Shown here: positions 29,901 through 35,836 of the stretch, piece by piece
Layout: each line of letters begins with the position of its first letter
Numbering within the stretch: position 1 is the stretch's first letter
Source of the DNA: Lonepinella sp042485795
Lineage (GTDB): Bacteria; Pseudomonadota; Gammaproteobacteria; Enterobacterales; Pasteurellaceae
Direction of reading: 5' to 3'
Length of the DNA: 64,000 nt
Assembly: GCF_042485795.1 (NCBI RefSeq)
Contig: NZ_CP169368.1
Span: 1,860,001 to 1,924,000, forward strand
Notes under the pieces: model-generated
What the model saw: only the letters and a program-made list of their open reading frames with translations
What the model was told of the DNA's origin: nothing
The model's database searches: none
Program-made: the position numbers and the translations under genes

Positions 29901-30079
29901 TAACCTTACCAGGTAAATCAATGGTCGCTGCAGGTGCTGGTGTTTATAAAGGCGAAGGTGCAGTAGCAGTAGGTTATTCTCGTTTATCAGATAATGGTAA
30001 AATCGGGATTAAATTCTCTGTTAATAGCAATACCCGTGGCGACACTGGTGCTGCAGCCAGCGTAGGATATCAATGGTAA
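17906..30079 (+). CDS. giant trimeric autotransporter adhesin (YadA/Hia type), 4057 residues
   Basis: Type Vc secreted adhesin anchored in the outer membrane as a trimer. An extended signal peptide (ESPR, MNKIYKVIWSKVTQ) and hydrophobic core end at TASA (about residue 66). A YadA-type head with SIAIG repeats follows to about residue 330. The stalk alternates neck motifs (DAVNGSQL, DAVNKGQL) with coiled coil, including three ANTTANT heptad arrays (about residues 523-600, 708-787 and 895-938) and an IxxNTxx array (about 1160-1215). The C-terminal YadA anchor (about the last 90 residues) ends GYQW. Nearly all Asn lie in N-x-S/T contexts. Outside the signal peptide I see no cysteine. TAAGG lies 6 bp before the ATG. 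A uptake signal lies inside the signal-peptide codons (18055-18063). Confidence 0.96.
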   Translation: MNKIYKVIWSKVTQSFVVVSELASSQGKAKSSVVNQQSKLSSLLSICFQLSAVAIPLFSTIQTASATSIAIGATTAANATTSNGSSTNGIDSIAIGNTSKAIGPGSIAIGVNATAYITDAGDRSQGAVAIGASSVANGNQSVALGDAAQATGAQSSAIGNNAYATGFGSIVIGGDDTGSSVNTTTDPYNYQNLRSNIGYLKNSGNNYRNSLASGVGSVVVGVHGQALSNGSTAIGVYATAGDNGVETRYSNTSTTAIEATAVGAFARARDAHSTAIGYKANSFGENSTAIGSLAQTNGTNATAIGLDTKASANDSIAIGTGDNVTGTMSGAIGGSTKVSANSSYSLGNNNNITTNANNSFVVGNNVTATDANSVILGNGSSGTATVNSTNSATINTITYSTFAGVGSQAKGYVSVGSKNNERQIKNVAAGEISATSTDAINGSQLYVVADTLSKKIPTVVAGNNTNIASTTSTTGTKGPVYTVNAYNTTAKAGSTSVNVTEKVNGYNISYEIDLSQTTKTTIETANTTAHAANATANTANTTANAANTTANTANGTANTANNTANTANNTANTANNTANTANKTANLANTTANTANATVNKGWNITTSQSSGSVSGNESKNVQMGETVTIDAGQNINITQSDKKISIATSMTPTFTSATFGGTTINSDGLTITNGPSVTTSGINAGNKTITNLANGVNNSDAVNKGQLEVVNTTANAANTTANTANGTANTANGTANTANTTANAANTTANTANGTANTANTTANTANTTANAANTTANIANATVNKGWNITTSASDGSATNTTDENVQMGENVTIDAGQNINITQNGQKISIATSMTPTFTSATFGDTLIQNDGLTIVGGPSITKSGINAGSKTITNVAAGVNTTDAVNKGQLDAVNTTATTANNTANAANTTANTANTTANAANTTANAANATVNKGWNITTSASTGGNASGTENKNVQMGDTVTIDAGQNINITQSGQNISIATSMTPTFTNATFGDTLINSDGLTITAGPSITKSGVNAGNKNITNVATPIAGTDAANKDYVDNFTLTYKGDNNTNGSNKLTETVTFAGTDKQIVTTAENGKVSFKLADEVNASLSKADSALQSFTVGADNKGVNATINNTSTHFDIVGTPNYVNTTVNGQNITVDIAQSFKDTVTNNTQNISNNAQNITNNANNITNNTNNITNNTNNITKNTGDIANNTQNITKNATEIAKGFGLKAQDGQEITKALGEKVEVIGGNDNINTSVANGKIQVNLNNTLNLTNAGSVTVGNSTINDNGLNITNGTTTVSLTEKGLDNGNQTITHVANGTNGTDAVNKSQLDAVNATANAGWKLQANGTNESTVTPNETVSLNNTDNNIVISKDSSNDNVTFNLAKNLTDLTSAAFGGTSINNDGLTIKDGPNVTKSGIDAANTKITNVTNGTVDATSKDAVNGSQLYATNQNVTNLNTTVSKGLTFNTTDTSTEFNRKLGDTITINGGADASAATAAGNIKVKMDNGVISLDLLSNLTNLTSAVFTNATNNLTVTGDGITVTNGTNTTSLTVNGLDNGNNTITHVANGTNGTDAVNFDQLKAVNATANAGWNFNTSGNVTKTNVAPNNTVTFNGNSNINVTHNGSTLNVSLNNTVDLGTSGSLKVNSTTINNNGTISGVTNGTLSTTSTEAVNGSQLFATNQNVANNTQNIANNTATINKGTMYGGDIGNAFTLKLGEQANVKGGISDTTALTDNNLGVVSDGTNTLMVKLAKELTNLTSATFGNDTTDKTVINKDGVTITNGTDTISLTENGLDNGNKTITNVKAGVNDTDAVNKAQLDAVTTTANAGWKLQANGTNESTVTPNETVSLNNTDNNIVISKDSSNDNVTFNLAKNLTDLTSAAFGGTSINNDGLTIKDGPNVTKSGIDAANTKITNVTNGTVDATSKDAVNGSQLYATNQNVTNLNTTVSKGLTFNTTDTSTEFNRKLGDTITINGGADASAATAAGNIKVKMDNGVISLDLLSNLTNLTSAVFTNATNNLTVTGDGITVTNGTNTTSLTVNGLDNGNNTITHVANGTNGTDAVNFDQLKAVNATANAGWNFNTSGNVTKTNVAPNNTVTFNGNSNINVTHNGSTLNVSLNNTVDLGTSGSLKVNSTTINNNGTISGVTNGTLSTTSTEAVNGSQLFATNQNVANNTQNIANNTATINKGTMYGGDIGNAFTLKLGEQANVKGGISDTTALTDNNLGVVSDGTNTLMVKLAKELTNLTSATFGNDTTDKTVINKDGVTITNGTDTISLTENGLDNGNKTITNVKAGVNDTDAVNKAQLDAVTTTANAGWKLQANGTNESTVTPNETVSLNNTDNNIVISKDSSNDNVTFNLAKNLTDLTSAAFGGTSINNDGLTIKDGPNVTKSGIDAANTKITNVTDGAVDANSKDAVNGSQLYATNQNVTNLNTTVSKGLTFNTTDTNTEFNRKLGDTITINGGADASAATAAGNIKVKMDNGVISLDLLSNLTNLTSAVFTNATNNSTVTGDGITVTNGTNTTSLTVNGLDNGNNTITHVANGTNGTDAVNFDQLKAVNATANAGWNFNTSGNAIKTNVAPNGTVTFNGDNNIKVTHNGSTLNVSLNNTVDLGTSGSLKVNSTTINNNGTISGVTNGTLSTTSTEAVNGSQLFATNQNVANNTQNIANNTATINKGTMYGGDIGTNFTRKLGEQTNVKGGITDESKLSDNNLGVVSDNTNNTLMVKLAKDLNLTSDGSVTMGDTLLNSTGLTITNGPSVTNNGIQAGNKQITNVSSGLGGTALKDASGDTLKNVANIGDLQTVINNVTNASAGGGFGLTDDKGKPVTQDLGKTIALNGKDGITVTANTASDGLEIGLGNNVTIGSKDGVAGIVNVKDKDGDDTITLDAGNSTVNIGSNGAAGSIGLNGLDGTVGINGKDGTNASITVANGTKGIDGNDLASGANKTRIVYENANGSSEQVATLNDGLYFTGDNTTVNISKKLNETLTIKGNLSQTANVTDQNLRVDVVDNALVIKMAKELTDLTNATFGSGTDKTVIDKDGVTITNGSDTVSLTENGLNNGNKTITNVANGTNGTDAVNKDQLDAVNASANAGWILTDGTNSSTVKPNSTVTLTNTDNNILIVNDGNNVTFTLADNLNATTITLKGDSGTNGTIGLDGANGTIGLTGKDGASANITVVNGTNGIDGTNTTRITYDNQTVATLNDGLFFTGDDTNVTVGKKLNETLTIKGNLSQTANVTDQNLRVDVVDNALVIKMAKELTNLTNATFGSGTDKTVIDKDGVTITNGTNTVSLTETGLNNGNNTITNVSSGLVNNADGSNVTLANATGDTLTNVVNVGDLKNSIHNITNASAGGGFGLTDDKGDKVTQDLGKTIALNGKDGITVTANTTLGGLEVGLGNNVTIGGKEGTSGVVNVKDKDGDNAITLDAENATVSIGSDGLPGSIGLDGTNGTIGIIGKDGTNASITVTDGAKGLAGNDGLNGASKTRITYTKSDGTPEEVATLNDGLQFVGDDGKVITKKLNEQLSIKGNLSTTANVTDKNLRVDNENGELIIKMAKELRDLTNATFISGNSQSVLDGNGFTITSNVAGKNPVSLTDNGLDNGGNVISNVGAGVADTDAVNMSQLNAVNATANAGWILTDGTNSSTVKPNSTVALTNTDKNINITNKDGNVTFDLAKDIDLGANGSMKIGNTTVDNNGLTVGNTTVTDNGLTIAGGPSVTQAGIDAGNKKLTGVLAGDISATSTDAINGAQIYQVEQNVKAAKTEVEAGNNVNVSTTTGKNGQTVYTVATASDVDFDKVTVGDVTISKDSGINAGNHQVANVANGKIAADSKDAVNGSQLYATNQNVTNLEQEVSKGWNVTTGMVDGSTGTVTGNSTTKVAMGDTVSVKAGNNIAITQDGKNIAIATSMTPTFDSVTVGTKGNSAKIGTTTDNYGNAISVTGDDGVSPTRITNVAAGQANNDAVNVSQVRNMANHINSSINKVDKNLRAGIAGAMAAGNLYHVTLPGKSMVAAGAGVYKGEGAVAVGYSRLSDNGKIGIKFSVNSNTRGDTGAAASVGYQW
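21925..25930 (+). repeat. in-frame 1467-bp tandem repeat in the adhesin gene, about 2.7 copies
   Basis: Copy 1 is about 21925-23391, copy 2 about 23392-24858, and copy 3 runs from about 24859 until it diverges near 25930. Copies 1 and 2 read as identical where compared. Copy 3 differs at scattered sites from about 25083 on. The unit is 489 codons, so copy loss or gain keeps the reading frame. Confidence 0.9.
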
Positions 30080-30133
30080 GGAACGCCGTACTAACGGAAC
30101 GCTTCCTCACCTAAAATATACCGAAGTAGCCTT

Positions 30134-30175
30134 AATACTCCGTAGCTTTATAGACAAGATGCGGAGTATTATTTA
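30134..30175 (+). terminator. terminator after the adhesin gene
   Basis: AATACTCCG (30134-30142) and CGGAGTATT (30162-30170) form the stem, followed by ATTTAG. The CTCCG/AGATGCGGAG pair resembles sequence at 41475-41502. Confidence 0.65.
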
Positions 30176-30189
30176 GATAAAAAAACTCG

Positions 30190-30230
30190 AAGTGCGGTGA
30201 AAATTTTTATATTTTTCACCGCACTTTTTT
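30190..30230. terminator. inverted uptake-signal pair acting as terminator
   Basis: AAGTGCGGT (30190-30198) and ACCGCACTT (30218-30226) are part of a 14-bp stem ending in TTTTT. Inverted uptake-signal pairs are known as terminators in Haemophilus. Confidence 0.85.
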
Positions 30231-30238
30231 CTAACAAA

Positions 30239-30260
30239 ACGCAAACGTTTGCTGTATAAT
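30239..30260 (+). promoter_or_regulatory. PurR-like operator next to a -10 element
   Basis: ACGCAAACGTTTGCTG (30239-30254) matches 14 of 16 positions of the PurR consensus ACGCAAACGTTTGCGT. It abuts TATAAT (30255-30260), 31 bp before the permease start. Binding there would block RNA polymerase when purines are plentiful. Confidence 0.8.
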
Positions 30261-30290
30261 GCGTGCCTATTTTTTAGTTAAGGAATCATT

Positions 30291-31598
30291 ATGAATAATA
30301 ACCTACTTTACGCAGTAGAAGATAAACCACCTTTTGGGTTAAGTTTATTATTAGCTGCACAGCATTTACTTGCCGCTTTGGGGGGAATTATAGCTGTACC
30401 TTTGGTGATCGGTAATGTATTAAAATTACCAACCCCAGATACCATTATTTTAGTGAATGCTGCCCTGTTAGTTTCAGGCATTGTTACCATTATTCAGTGC
30501 CGTGGATTAGGTCCGATCGGTATTCGCTTACCTAGTGTAATGGGAACAAGTTTTACTTTTGTATCAGCTGCACTTGCGGTAGGTTTTAGTGAACATGGTG
30601 TTGCTGGTATTCTTGGCTCCTCATTAGTGGGAGCATTAGTCATGATTGCTGGCAGTTTCTTTATGCCACACATTCGTAAATTATTCCCACCAGTGGTCAC
30701 TGGCACTGTCGTAATGATGATAGGTTTAAGTTTGATTTCTGTCGCAGTGGATTGGTTTGCAGGTGGTCAACGTACGGATGCCAATTATGCTGCCCCTGAA
30801 AATCTGATGATGGCAACCTTTGTATTAGTTATTGTCGTAGCATTAGTACAATGGGGGACAGGAATTTTCTCCGCAGCTGCAATCGTAATCGGTATGATGA
30901 CTGGCTATGTTCTTTGTCTTGCACTCGGCTGGATTGATTTTACTGGGGTTAAAGAAGCTCAAGCCTTTGCTTTACCACAACCCTTACATTTTGGCTTATC
31001 TTTCCCAATTACTGGAATTATCGGCATGGCGATTGCATATTTAGTAACAATCGTTGAAAGTAATGGTAACTTTCTTGCATTAGGTAATGCTACTCAAACA
31101 GAAATCACGGGAAAACACTTGCGTGGCGGCATACTTTGTGATGGTTTAGGTTCTGCTCTAGCTGCAATCATGTCAACTACGCCATTCTCATCTTTCTCAC
31201 AAAATATCGGAGTGATTACCCTGACAGGTGTCGCCAGCCGTTATGTCGTGGCTCTTACCGGTGGATTATTAGTTTTAGCAGGATTATTCCCTGTTTTTGG
31301 TGCATTAATCGTATCCATTCCATTACCTGTATTAGGTGGTGCAGGATTAATGATGTTTGCTATGATTATTGCGGCAGGTATTCAAATGCTAGATAACATT
31401 GAACGTAGCAAACGCAACGGTTTAATTATTGCTATTTCGATTGGTTGTGGTCTAGCTGTAACAACCCGTCCAGAATTACTTGATAAACTACCAACTTTCT
31501 TTAAAGAAATTTTTGGTTCAGGGATTACCGTAGGATCCTTATTAGCCTTGCTATTGAATTTGATTTTACCCGAAGATAAATCAAGCAAAACAAAATAA
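30291..31598 (+). CDS. NCS2 family purine/pyrimidine permease
   Basis: Nucleobase:cation symporter-2, 435 residues with about 12-14 membrane segments. The first helix has the conserved QH pair in LLLAAQHLLAALGG. IVESNGNFLALGNAT and STTPFSSFSQNIGVI are the substrate-helix regions typical of the xanthine/uric acid branch. The PurR-like operator directly upstream favours a purine (xanthine, hypoxanthine or urate) over uracil as substrate, but this is inference. TTAAGGAATCATT precedes the ATG. It converges with deoD across an inverted uptake-signal pair. Confidence 0.85.
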   Translation: MNNNLLYAVEDKPPFGLSLLLAAQHLLAALGGIIAVPLVIGNVLKLPTPDTIILVNAALLVSGIVTIIQCRGLGPIGIRLPSVMGTSFTFVSAALAVGFSEHGVAGILGSSLVGALVMIAGSFFMPHIRKLFPPVVTGTVVMMIGLSLISVAVDWFAGGQRTDANYAAPENLMMATFVLVIVVALVQWGTGIFSAAAIVIGMMTGYVLCLALGWIDFTGVKEAQAFALPQPLHFGLSFPITGIIGMAIAYLVTIVESNGNFLALGNATQTEITGKHLRGGILCDGLGSALAAIMSTTPFSSFSQNIGVITLTGVASRYVVALTGGLLVLAGLFPVFGALIVSIPLPVLGGAGLMMFAMIIAAGIQMLDNIERSKRNGLIIAISIGCGLAVTTRPELLDKLPTFFKEIFGSGITVGSLLALLLNLILPEDKSSKTK

Positions 31599-31604
31599 AA
31601 AGAC

Positions 31605-31633
31605 AAAAGTGCGGTGAAAAACACCGCACTTTC
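31605..31633. terminator. bidirectional terminator, inverted uptake-signal pair
   Basis: AAAAGTGCGGTG and CACCGCACTTT arms (AAGTGCGGT at 31607-31615, ACCGCACTT at 31623-31631) lie between the convergent permease and deoD genes. Confidence 0.85.
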
Positions 31634-31642
31634 TTACATTTA

Positions 31643-32362
31643 TTATTGAGCTATATCACCTATCAACACACTTTCTAATGCAATTTCAATCATGTCATTG
31701 AAAGTTAATTGACGTTCTTCTGAGCTGGTTTGTTCGCCAGTACGAAGATGATCTGAAACCGTACAAATACTCAAGGCTTTAGCCCCATATTCTGCCGCTA
31801 CTGCATAAATCCCTGCGGCTTCCATTTCTACCCCAAGAATGCCATATTTTTCCATGACATCAAACATTCCTACATCAGGAGAATAAAATAAATCTACTGA
31901 AAATAAATTTCCTACCCGTACGTTTACACCTTTATTTTTTGCGGCTTGAACAGCTGCTTGAGCCATATCAAAATCAGCAATGGCAGCAAAATCATTATCT
32001 TTAAAACGAATACGATTGACCTTGCTATCAGTACAAGCACCAATACCAATAACGACATCACGAACTTTGACATCTTGTCGCACCGCCCCGCAAGAACCAA
32101 CACGAATAATCTTTTGCACACCATATTCAGTAATTAATTCTTTACTGTAAATTGAGCAAGACGGAATACCCATGCCATGCCCCATAACAGAAATACGGCG
32201 ACCTTTGTAAGTCCCTGTGTAGCCAAGCATATTGCGAACATTCGTTACTTCTTGAGCATTATCTAAAAACGTTTCAGCAATATATTTAGCTCGAAGTGGA
32301 TCACCGGGCATTAATACAACATCAGCAAATGCACCTTCAGGTGCGTTAATATGTGGAGTCAT
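31643..32362 (-). CDS. deoD: purine-nucleoside phosphorylase
   Basis: It cleaves purine (deoxy)nucleosides with phosphate to base and (deoxy)ribose-1-phosphate. The 239-residue length and motifs are those of the hexameric bacterial enzyme: MTPHINAPEGAFADVVLMPGDPLRAKYIAE at the N-terminus, GHGMGIPSCSIY, VGSCGAV, EMEAAGIYA and the catalytic Asp in TVSDHL. It is the second gene after deoB, 26 bp away. Its product feeds the phosphopentomutase DeoB. Confidence 0.96.
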   Translation of the reverse strand: MTPHINAPEGAFADVVLMPGDPLRAKYIAETFLDNAQEVTNVRNMLGYTGTYKGRRISVMGHGMGIPSCSIYSKELITEYGVQKIIRVGSCGAVRQDVKVRDVVIGIGACTDSKVNRIRFKDNDFAAIADFDMAQAAVQAAKNKGVNVRVGNLFSVDLFYSPDVGMFDVMEKYGILGVEMEAAGIYAVAAEYGAKALSICTVSDHLRTGEQTSSEERQLTFNDMIEIALESVLIGDIAQ

Positions 32363-32388
32363 AATTTTTTCCTTTTATGTATAGTAAA

Positions 32389-33618
32389 TTAAAGTATGGA
32401 TTTACCGTAATCCATCGGAGATAAATCAAAATATTTTGTTATAGTTTGTGCAATATCTGCAAAGGTTTCTCGTTGACCTAAAAATTCTTTAGGCACACTT
32501 GAACCATAAAGTAAAATAGGAATATGTTCACGAGTATGAATCGAATTCTGCCAAGTTGGATCACAACCATGATCAGTGGTCAGAATTAACAAATCTTCAT
32601 TATTCACTAATTCCAGTAATTCTGGTAAACGACTATCAAAATATTCTAATCCTGTCGCATAGTCAACAACATCACGATGATAACCGACAGTGGCATCAAA
32701 ATTAACAAAGTTGGCAAAAACTAGGGTCATTTCCCCCGCACTTCGTATTTCTTGCAAGGTTTTATCAAACAGTTCTTCCAATCCTGAGGCTTTAACTTTT
32801 TTACTGATTCCTGTATGAGCATAAATATCAGCTACATTACCGACAGCAACAACAGATCCTTGCTTTTCCTCAATCAATTTCTGTAAGACTGTTTTGGTTG
32901 GTGGTTCCAAGGTAAAATCACGGCGATTACTGGTACGTTTAAACTCTTCTACTCTTTCGCCAATAAAGGGACGAGCGATAACACGTCCAATATTATCATT
33001 TTCTAATTCTTCACGCACAATCTGACAAAGTTTATATAATTTCTCTAAACCATAATGTTGTTCATGGCAAGCAATTTGAAAAACCGATTCTTCTGAGGTA
33101 TAAAAAATAGGAAAACCCGTTTTAATATGTTGTTCACCAAATTTTTCTAAGATCATTGCACTTGTCCCATGGCAATTACCTAAATAACCGACTAATCCTG
33201 CTTTTTGTACAATACGATTCAGTAATTCTTGTGGAAAGCTATTTTCTTGTTGTGGAAAGACATTCCATTTAAAAAAGACTGGCACACCAGCCACTTCCCA
33301 GTGACCAGAAATGGTATCTTTACTTGACGATATTTGTTGAGCAAAGGCATAACCACCAATTAATTCAGGAGAGGATTGAAAACCTTTCGGCAGTTCACCA
33401 CAAGACTTTTCCGCTGCTAATCCTAAACCTAATTTCTCTAAATTAGGCATTTTTAACAAACCTTGTCGAATAAAGGAATCAGAACTATTCGCTTGGTTCT
33501 CAGCACAATATTGTGCAATATGCCCTAGTGTATTGGCGCCTTTATCACCAAATTTATCCGAATCCCTTGCACTACCAATTCCTAAAGAATCTAGCATGAT
33601 GATAAACACTCGTTTCAT
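32389..33618 (-). CDS. deoB: phosphopentomutase
   Basis: It interconverts (deoxy)ribose-1-phosphate and -5-phosphate, linking nucleoside breakdown to the pentose pathway. The 409-residue protein of the alkaline-phosphatase fold has the metal/nucleophile regions IIMLDSLGIGSARD and GANTLGHIA at the N-terminus, KDTISGHWE near residue 100 and LTTDHGCDPTW near residue 345. GGGAAGGAAATT precedes the ATG. The palindrome TTACGTAAATTTACGTAA lies directly upstream of that ribosome site. Confidence 0.96.
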   Translation of the reverse strand: MKRVFIIMLDSLGIGSARDSDKFGDKGANTLGHIAQYCAENQANSSDSFIRQGLLKMPNLEKLGLGLAAEKSCGELPKGFQSSPELIGGYAFAQQISSSKDTISGHWEVAGVPVFFKWNVFPQQENSFPQELLNRIVQKAGLVGYLGNCHGTSAMILEKFGEQHIKTGFPIFYTSEESVFQIACHEQHYGLEKLYKLCQIVREELENDNIGRVIARPFIGERVEEFKRTSNRRDFTLEPPTKTVLQKLIEEKQGSVVAVGNVADIYAHTGISKKVKASGLEELFDKTLQEIRSAGEMTLVFANFVNFDATVGYHRDVVDYATGLEYFDSRLPELLELVNNEDLLILTTDHGCDPTWQNSIHTREHIPILLYGSSVPKEFLGQRETFADIAQTITKYFDLSPMDYGKSIL

Positions 33619-33630
33619 AATTTCCTTCCC

Positions 33631-33648
33631 TTACGTAAATTTACGTAA
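33631..33648. promoter_or_regulatory. 18-bp palindrome upstream of deoB
   Basis: TTACGTAAATTTACGTAA is a perfect palindrome made of two TTACGTAA boxes, 13 bp before the deoB start. It is a likely repressor operator for deoB-deoD. Which regulator binds it is not evident. Confidence 0.6.
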
Positions 33649-33660
33649 CAAACATCTAGG

Positions 33661-33700
33661 ATTAAAAACAACTACACCACAGACCAATGCTGTGGTGTAT
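33661..33700 (-). terminator. terminator between the nucleoside transporter gene and deoB
   Basis: TACACCACAG (33673-33682) and CTGTGGTGTA (33690-33699) form a 10-bp stem. On the minus strand it is followed by GTTGTTTTTAAT. It suggests the transporter and deoBD are separate transcripts. Confidence 0.75.
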
Positions 33701-33730
33701 AAATAAATATGCTAACTATTATACCGCAGT

Positions 33731-34996
33731 TTAAGCCAAGGCAACACCACTTAAGCCAATAAATAAACCAGCAATAGTTGCACTCATTAAGTTAGCTAAA
33801 GATCCTGCAATAACGGCTTTAATTCCTAAACGAGCAATATCACCACGGCGATTCGGTGCCATAACACCAAGACCACCGATTAAAATAGCAATCGACCCAA
33901 AGTTGGCAAAACCACATAATGCGAAAGTAATGATTGCTTTGGTTTTATCGGTTAATTGAATCGCACTTTCAGGGCTTAAATACTTAGTAAATTCTGAATA
34001 GCCAACAAATTCATTAATTGCTAATTTTGTTCCGATCATTTGACCTGCAACGCCTGCTTCTTCCCAAGGCACACCGATTACCCAAGCTAACGGTTTAAAG
34101 ACCCAAGAAAAAATCATACCAAGTGATAAGTCCGCATAACCAAACCAACCACCAATGCCACCTAAAATACCATTGATCAAAGCAATTAATGCAATAAACG
34201 CTATTAACATTGCTCCAACATTTAAGGCTAATTGCATACCAGATGATGCACCAGATGCAGCAGCATCTAAAACATTAGCAGGTTTTTCTAAAACGACATG
34301 TGACATATCATCATCAAATTGCTCAGTTTGTGGATATAAAATTTTAGCAAATAATAACCCTGCTGGAGCCGCCATAAAAGAAGCACTGATTAAATATGGT
34401 AATGGTACGCCCATACCTGCATAACCAGCTAATACTGAACCTGCAATAGAGGCTAAACCACCACACATAATGGCAAATAATTCAGAATTGGTCATTTTGC
34501 TGATATAAGGTCTAACAATTAATGGGGCTTCCGTTTGACCCACAAAAATATTTGCCGCCGCAGACATAGATTCCGCTTTTGAGGTACCTAATAATTTTTG
34601 CAAACCACCACCGATGACTTTAATCACCCATTGCATAACACCAATATAATAAAGTACAGAAATTAACGCAGAGAAGAAAATAATTGATGGCAAGACACGT
34701 ACTGCAAAAATAAATCCATCGCCTCCCATTACTTCAAAAATTTTGTCACTGGCTAACCCACCAAATACAAATTGAATCCCATCAAAACCATAGCTAATCA
34801 CCTTTTGTACGCCATTAGACAACCAGAGCAAAGCATCTCGCCCAACAGGCACATAAAGAATTAAAGCCCCTAAACCGATTTGAATTAATAACGCACCAAG
34901 TACAGTTCTCAAGTTAATCGCTCGACGATTATTTGATAATAAGAATGCAATACCTAGCAATACTACAATACCTAAAAGACTGATTAACGATTCCAT
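33731..34996 (-). CDS. concentrative nucleoside transporter (NupC/CNT family)
   Basis: A 421-residue inner-membrane symporter that imports nucleosides with protons or sodium. CNT signatures are visible: SLLGIVVLLGIAFLLS start, FGGLASDKIFEVMG (gate region), FVGQTEAPLIVRPYI (near residue 155) and GFANFGSIAILIGGLG in the C-terminal part. It lies upstream of deoB-deoD, so the three genes make an uptake-and-breakdown route for nucleosides. A terminator separates it from deoB. Confidence 0.9.
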   Translation of the reverse strand: MESLISLLGIVVLLGIAFLLSNNRRAINLRTVLGALLIQIGLGALILYVPVGRDALLWLSNGVQKVISYGFDGIQFVFGGLASDKIFEVMGGDGFIFAVRVLPSIIFFSALISVLYYIGVMQWVIKVIGGGLQKLLGTSKAESMSAAANIFVGQTEAPLIVRPYISKMTNSELFAIMCGGLASIAGSVLAGYAGMGVPLPYLISASFMAAPAGLLFAKILYPQTEQFDDDMSHVVLEKPANVLDAAASGASSGMQLALNVGAMLIAFIALIALINGILGGIGGWFGYADLSLGMIFSWVFKPLAWVIGVPWEEAGVAGQMIGTKLAINEFVGYSEFTKYLSPESAIQLTDKTKAIITFALCGFANFGSIAILIGGLGVMAPNRRGDIARLGIKAVIAGSLANLMSATIAGLFIGLSGVALA

Positions 34997-35133
34997 GTGT
35001 AATTCCTCTCGAAAGTGATAATTGGCTAATTCTAACGCCTTTTATACTTTTCTGCTATAAGTTATATGTTTAATTTTGTTTTTTTCTGCATATTTTTTCA
35101 TTATTATATATTCAAGCTACTTGGAAATATTGC

Positions 35134-35769
35134 ATGAAACTAAAATCAACAACTTTACCCTCCACTATTTGGACAGCAAAACACATTTGGTCACTTGAAA
35201 CCAAATCTTTATTTGTCCTGTTACCTACCCTTGTTATTATGGGAATCGGGGAAGGATTGATTTTACTTTCCAATCTTGGATCGGCACCTTGGACAGTGCT
35301 ATCACAAGGTATTGCGTTACAAGGAAGTTTTAGTGTCGGTTGGGCATCTTTTATTATCAGTGGAATCGTCATGCTACTTTGGATTCCCTTAAAAGTACGA
35401 TTAGGTATAGGGACTTTGTTAAATCTGGTGGTCATCGCTATCCTACTCGGCATAACCGTTGCTTATCTCTCCGTTCAAACCAATTTAATTTGGCAAATAG
35501 GTTATTTCTTAGTTGGCATGCTGTTACTCGGTATCGGCACCGCATTTTATCTTACCTGTCATCTTGGGGCTGGTCCTAGAGATGGTTTAATGGTTGGAAT
35601 ATGCCATAAATTTCATTGGAAAATCGGTAAAGTAAGAACTATAATGGAAGTAACTGCTTGTGCTTTAGGCTACTGGTTAGGTGGTACAGTGGGGGTAGGC
35701 ACATTAATTTATGCCCTTGCGGTAGGTTGGGTTATACAAGGAACTTTAAGTTTATTTAGACATGGTTAA
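35134..35769 (+). CDS. YczE/YyaS/YitT-like membrane protein
   Basis: A 211-residue membrane protein with about five hydrophobic segments and the family's paired motifs: NLGSAPWTVLSQGIAL (near residue 49) and HLGAGPRDGLMVG (near residue 148). It ends in a short polar tail. Its function is unknown in this family. It is transcribed away from the nucleoside transporter and converges with the YdgA-like gene. Confidence 0.7.
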   Translation: MKLKSTTLPSTIWTAKHIWSLETKSLFVLLPTLVIMGIGEGLILLSNLGSAPWTVLSQGIALQGSFSVGWASFIISGIVMLLWIPLKVRLGIGTLLNLVVIAILLGITVAYLSVQTNLIWQIGYFLVGMLLLGIGTAFYLTCHLGAGPRDGLMVGICHKFHWKIGKVRTIMEVTACALGYWLGGTVGVGTLIYALAVGWVIQGTLSLFRHG

Positions 35770-35779
35770 ATTAACATAA

Positions 35780-35817
35780 AAGTGCGGTGCAAAATCTCAA
35801 CATTTTGCACCGCACTT
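35780..35817. terminator. bidirectional terminator, inverted uptake-signal pair
   Basis: AAGTGCGGTGCAAAAT and its exact complement form a 16-bp stem around a short loop between two convergent genes. Confidence 0.85.
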
Positions 35818-35836
35818 ACTTTCACCTAAAAGCAAA

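Noticed and set aside
30161..30280. tRNA or other small RNA after the adhesin gene
   Set aside because: The hairpins are accounted for by a terminator and an inverted uptake-signal pair; no cloverleaf is present.
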